Below, one piece after another: positions 18,994-20,588 of a DNA stretch of 20,588 nucleotides. Source of the stretch: a virus; IMG/VR virus record IMGVR_UViG_3300045941_000100, positions 1 to 20,588 of that record, one strand, 5' to 3'. The notes beneath the pieces are model-generated. The model worked only from the letters and a program-made list of their open reading frames with translations, was not told where the DNA came from and ran no database searches. The position numbers and the translations under genes were made by a program. Each line of letters begins with the position of its first letter. The stretch's first letter is position 1.

Positions 18994-20588
18994 ATGGGAG
19001 TTATCGCGCTCCCCCTACTGAGCCCGCAGGGGCCGATAGGACCGGTCTTCGAGTGGGGGCTGCGGTCGAACACGGCCGTGAGCCGCTCGCCATTCACCGG
19101 TGCTACGAGGACCGCCGAGCGCCTTGGGGGACCGCAATTCGCAACGCTCCGCTATCGCAACCTCCACGATTCAGAAGCCGCCCGTCTGCGCTCGTTCCTG
19201 ATGCAGTGCCGCGGGATGGCCAGCCGGGTCTACGTTCCGGACTTCTCGTACACGCAGCGCGGTTCGTTCCCAGCGACCGAGCTGTTTCCAAATACGACCT
19301 TTAGCGACACGTCTGGTTTAAGTCCAAGTTCTGAGACGACGCTAACTGTCTCCAATAACATTCTGCGAGCAACGCGCACAGCGGTCACTACGGATCAGTT
19401 TACGGCTAGGGCGTCGTCTCCGGTGACTGTTGTTCAGTATGCTCCATACTCACTGCGATTCATCGTGCATCAGGGGCGTGGAGCCTATGCAGCAGGGCTC
19501 AGGACCTACGACAACAGTATTCCTAACGTGATCGGATCGACCGTTACGACATTCGGTAGAGTTGATGGCGTGGTCGTGCCTATTAGCACTAGTTCAACGC
19601 CTGCACTGTTAGACCAGGCTGCCTCTGCGCTGATAGCCGGAGACTATTTCGGGGTTTCGTTCGCGTCGTTTGCTCGCTGCGCACTTGTAGACAACGGGGC
19701 GAATTCGCTCTTACATTCGGACGCTCCGAGTAATGCAGCGTGGACCAAAATCCAATCAAGTGCGAGTGCAGTTGGAGGGACCGCACCGGATGGTGTTGGC
19801 GATGCGGAAGCGATAATCGAAAACAGCGCGACTAACTTTCACTATATTGAGCAGTCTGCGTCACGTTCTTCTGTGGCCGAAGATTTGTGTGCGTTCGGCT
19901 ACTTCAAACGTAGGACCGGTACGCGCGACGTAGCTGTCGTGGTAGATGATGGCGCAGGTAATGGCGGAACCTGCATTTTTGACCTTAATGCTGGCATCGC
20001 TGGAACGCCAGGGGCGAGCGGCACAGGGACTAATGTGCGGGCGTTCATAGCGTCTGCTGGTAGCGGATGGTACTACTGCGCGATCGTCGCTAGATGTCCT
20101 GCGTCAACTTCGATCCGCGCGCAGTTCTTGATGAATAACGCCGGGAGTAATAACTACACTGGCGATGGTGCGTCGAGTATCTACGCATGGCGAATGGGTA
20201 ACACGCCGGCGTCTCTGCCGACTCGGGGGATGCAAACGACAGTCTCCGGTGATGCGGATGGAACCTCTCAGACCGGGGCGGCTCTCTATATCAAGGGATT
20301 ACCAGCCAGCACGAACGGCCTGCTGTTAACTGACGATCTAGTAGAAATCGTCACTCCCGGCTCATCCGAGTTGAAGCGCGTCACGACCACACTCAACAGT
20401 GATGCGGCAGGTATGGGATTTCTGCAATTTGAGCCGCCGTTGCGCCAGTCTCCGGCGAACAACGCTGCGGTTCTCATCCTGAAGCCTCTCATGCGTTGCC
20501 TGCTCGACGATAACTCCGTCGACTGGTCAGTGACCCAAGGCTCGTTCACCGATCTACAGTTCCGTGTTGTCGAGGACGTGGTGCCGAC
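18994..20588 (+). CDS. Distal tail protein with inserted carbohydrate-binding-like region (3' truncated by window edge)
   Basis: 531 codons open from ATG 18994 to the window end, with no stop, so the C-terminus lies beyond. Residues 1-90 have the phage pattern F-E-W-G-L-R-S-N-T-A-V-S-R-S-P-F-T-G, then L-R-S-F-L-M-Q-C-R-G-M-A-S-R-V-Y-V-P. The C-terminal part from about residue 416 continues this family: G-D-A-D-G-T-S-Q-T-G-A-A-L-Y-I, G-L-P-A-S-T-N-G-L-L-L, V-T-T-T-L-N-S-D, F-L-Q-F-E-P-P-L-R-Q-S-P. Between them, residues 95-411 are extra. Residues 246-411 match the lectin-like module S-N-A-A-W-T-K, A-P-D-G-V-G-D-A-E-A, N-F-H-Y-I-E-Q-S, G-S-G-W-Y-Y-C and Y-T-G-D-G-A-S-S-I-Y-A-W. Receptor binding at the tail tip is the natural reading. 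The extra part is visibly less GC-rich. Confidence 0.75.
   Translation, partial: MGVIALPLLSPQGPIGPVFEWGLRSNTAVSRSPFTGATRTAERLGGPQFATLRYRNLHDSEAARLRSFLMQCRGMASRVYVPDFSYTQRGSFPATELFPNTTFSDTSGLSPSSETTLTVSNNILRATRTAVTTDQFTARASSPVTVVQYAPYSLRFIVHQGRGAYAAGLRTYDNSIPNVIGSTVTTFGRVDGVVVPISTSSTPALLDQAASALIAGDYFGVSFASFARCALVDNGANSLLHSDAPSNAAWTKIQSSASAVGGTAPDGVGDAEAIIENSATNFHYIEQSASRSSVAEDLCAFGYFKRRTGTRDVAVVVDDGAGNGGTCIFDLNAGIAGTPGASGTGTNVRAFIASAGSGWYYCAIVARCPASTSIRAQFLMNNAGSNNYTGDGASSIYAWRMGNTPASLPTRGMQTTVSGDADGTSQTGAALYIKGLPASTNGLLLTDDLVEIVTPGSSELKRVTTTLNSDAAGMGFLQFEPPLRQSPANNAAVLILKPLMRCLLDDNSVDWSVTQGSFTDLQFRVVEDVVP

Noticed and set aside
1-20588. Novel defence or toxin-antitoxin system
   Set aside because: Every well-supported gene is structural, packaging or HNH type. 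No ATPase-effector pair, reverse transcriptase, methylase or toxin motif was seen.

Overview
The window is a late (virion structural) gene block of a GC-rich, lambda-like siphovirus or prophage. Every gene I can support is on the + strand. The genes are tightly packed, with many ATGA or GTGA stop/start overlaps and frequent GTG or TTG starts. The order small terminase, GpA-type large terminase, gpW-like connector, lambda-type portal, protease-capsid, FII-like and U-like neck proteins, tail tube, frameshifted chaperone, tape measure is diagnostic. The base composition suits a GC-rich, probably proteobacterial, host. No integrase, host gene or tRNA is visible, so host and lifestyle cannot be fixed.

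Layout. 1-6211: fibre or appendage-type genes, namely a 5'-truncated gene, a beta-rich 341-residue protein, two related 'GD' beta-sandwich proteins, a jelly-roll-like protein, a protein of eleven 20-residue repeats, a small fibre protein and a fibre-tail adaptor-like protein. 6208-6762: a minor tail protein Z homologue, displaced upstream of the terminase. 7593-9951: terminase subunits. 9961-12864: small beta protein, gpW-like connector with an extra N-terminal beta domain, and portal. 13303-15204: prohead protease fused to an HK97-fold capsid protein. 15207-16108: small capsid-associated proteins and a neck protein. 16105-16370: a broken helix-turn-helix gene, a G-rich repeat tract and a terminator. 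16382-18990: tail terminator-like, tail tube, chaperone with -1 frameshift, and a short tape measure. 18994-end: a large distal-tail protein carrying what looks like an inserted carbohydrate-binding region.

The most unusual aspect is three unrelated HNH endonuclease genes lodged at junctions between structural genes (517-1068, 6737-7606, 12360-13235). The first appears to have brought its own copy of the 3' end of the upstream fibre gene and left the displaced original end as a 25-codon relic behind it. The third sits exactly where the portal gene should end: the portal frame continues for 167 codons out of frame through the endonuclease gene, giving a predicted 705-residue portal against a family norm near 530. 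Two of the three are associated with intercistronic hairpins. I found no novel defence system, CRISPR array or RNA gene.
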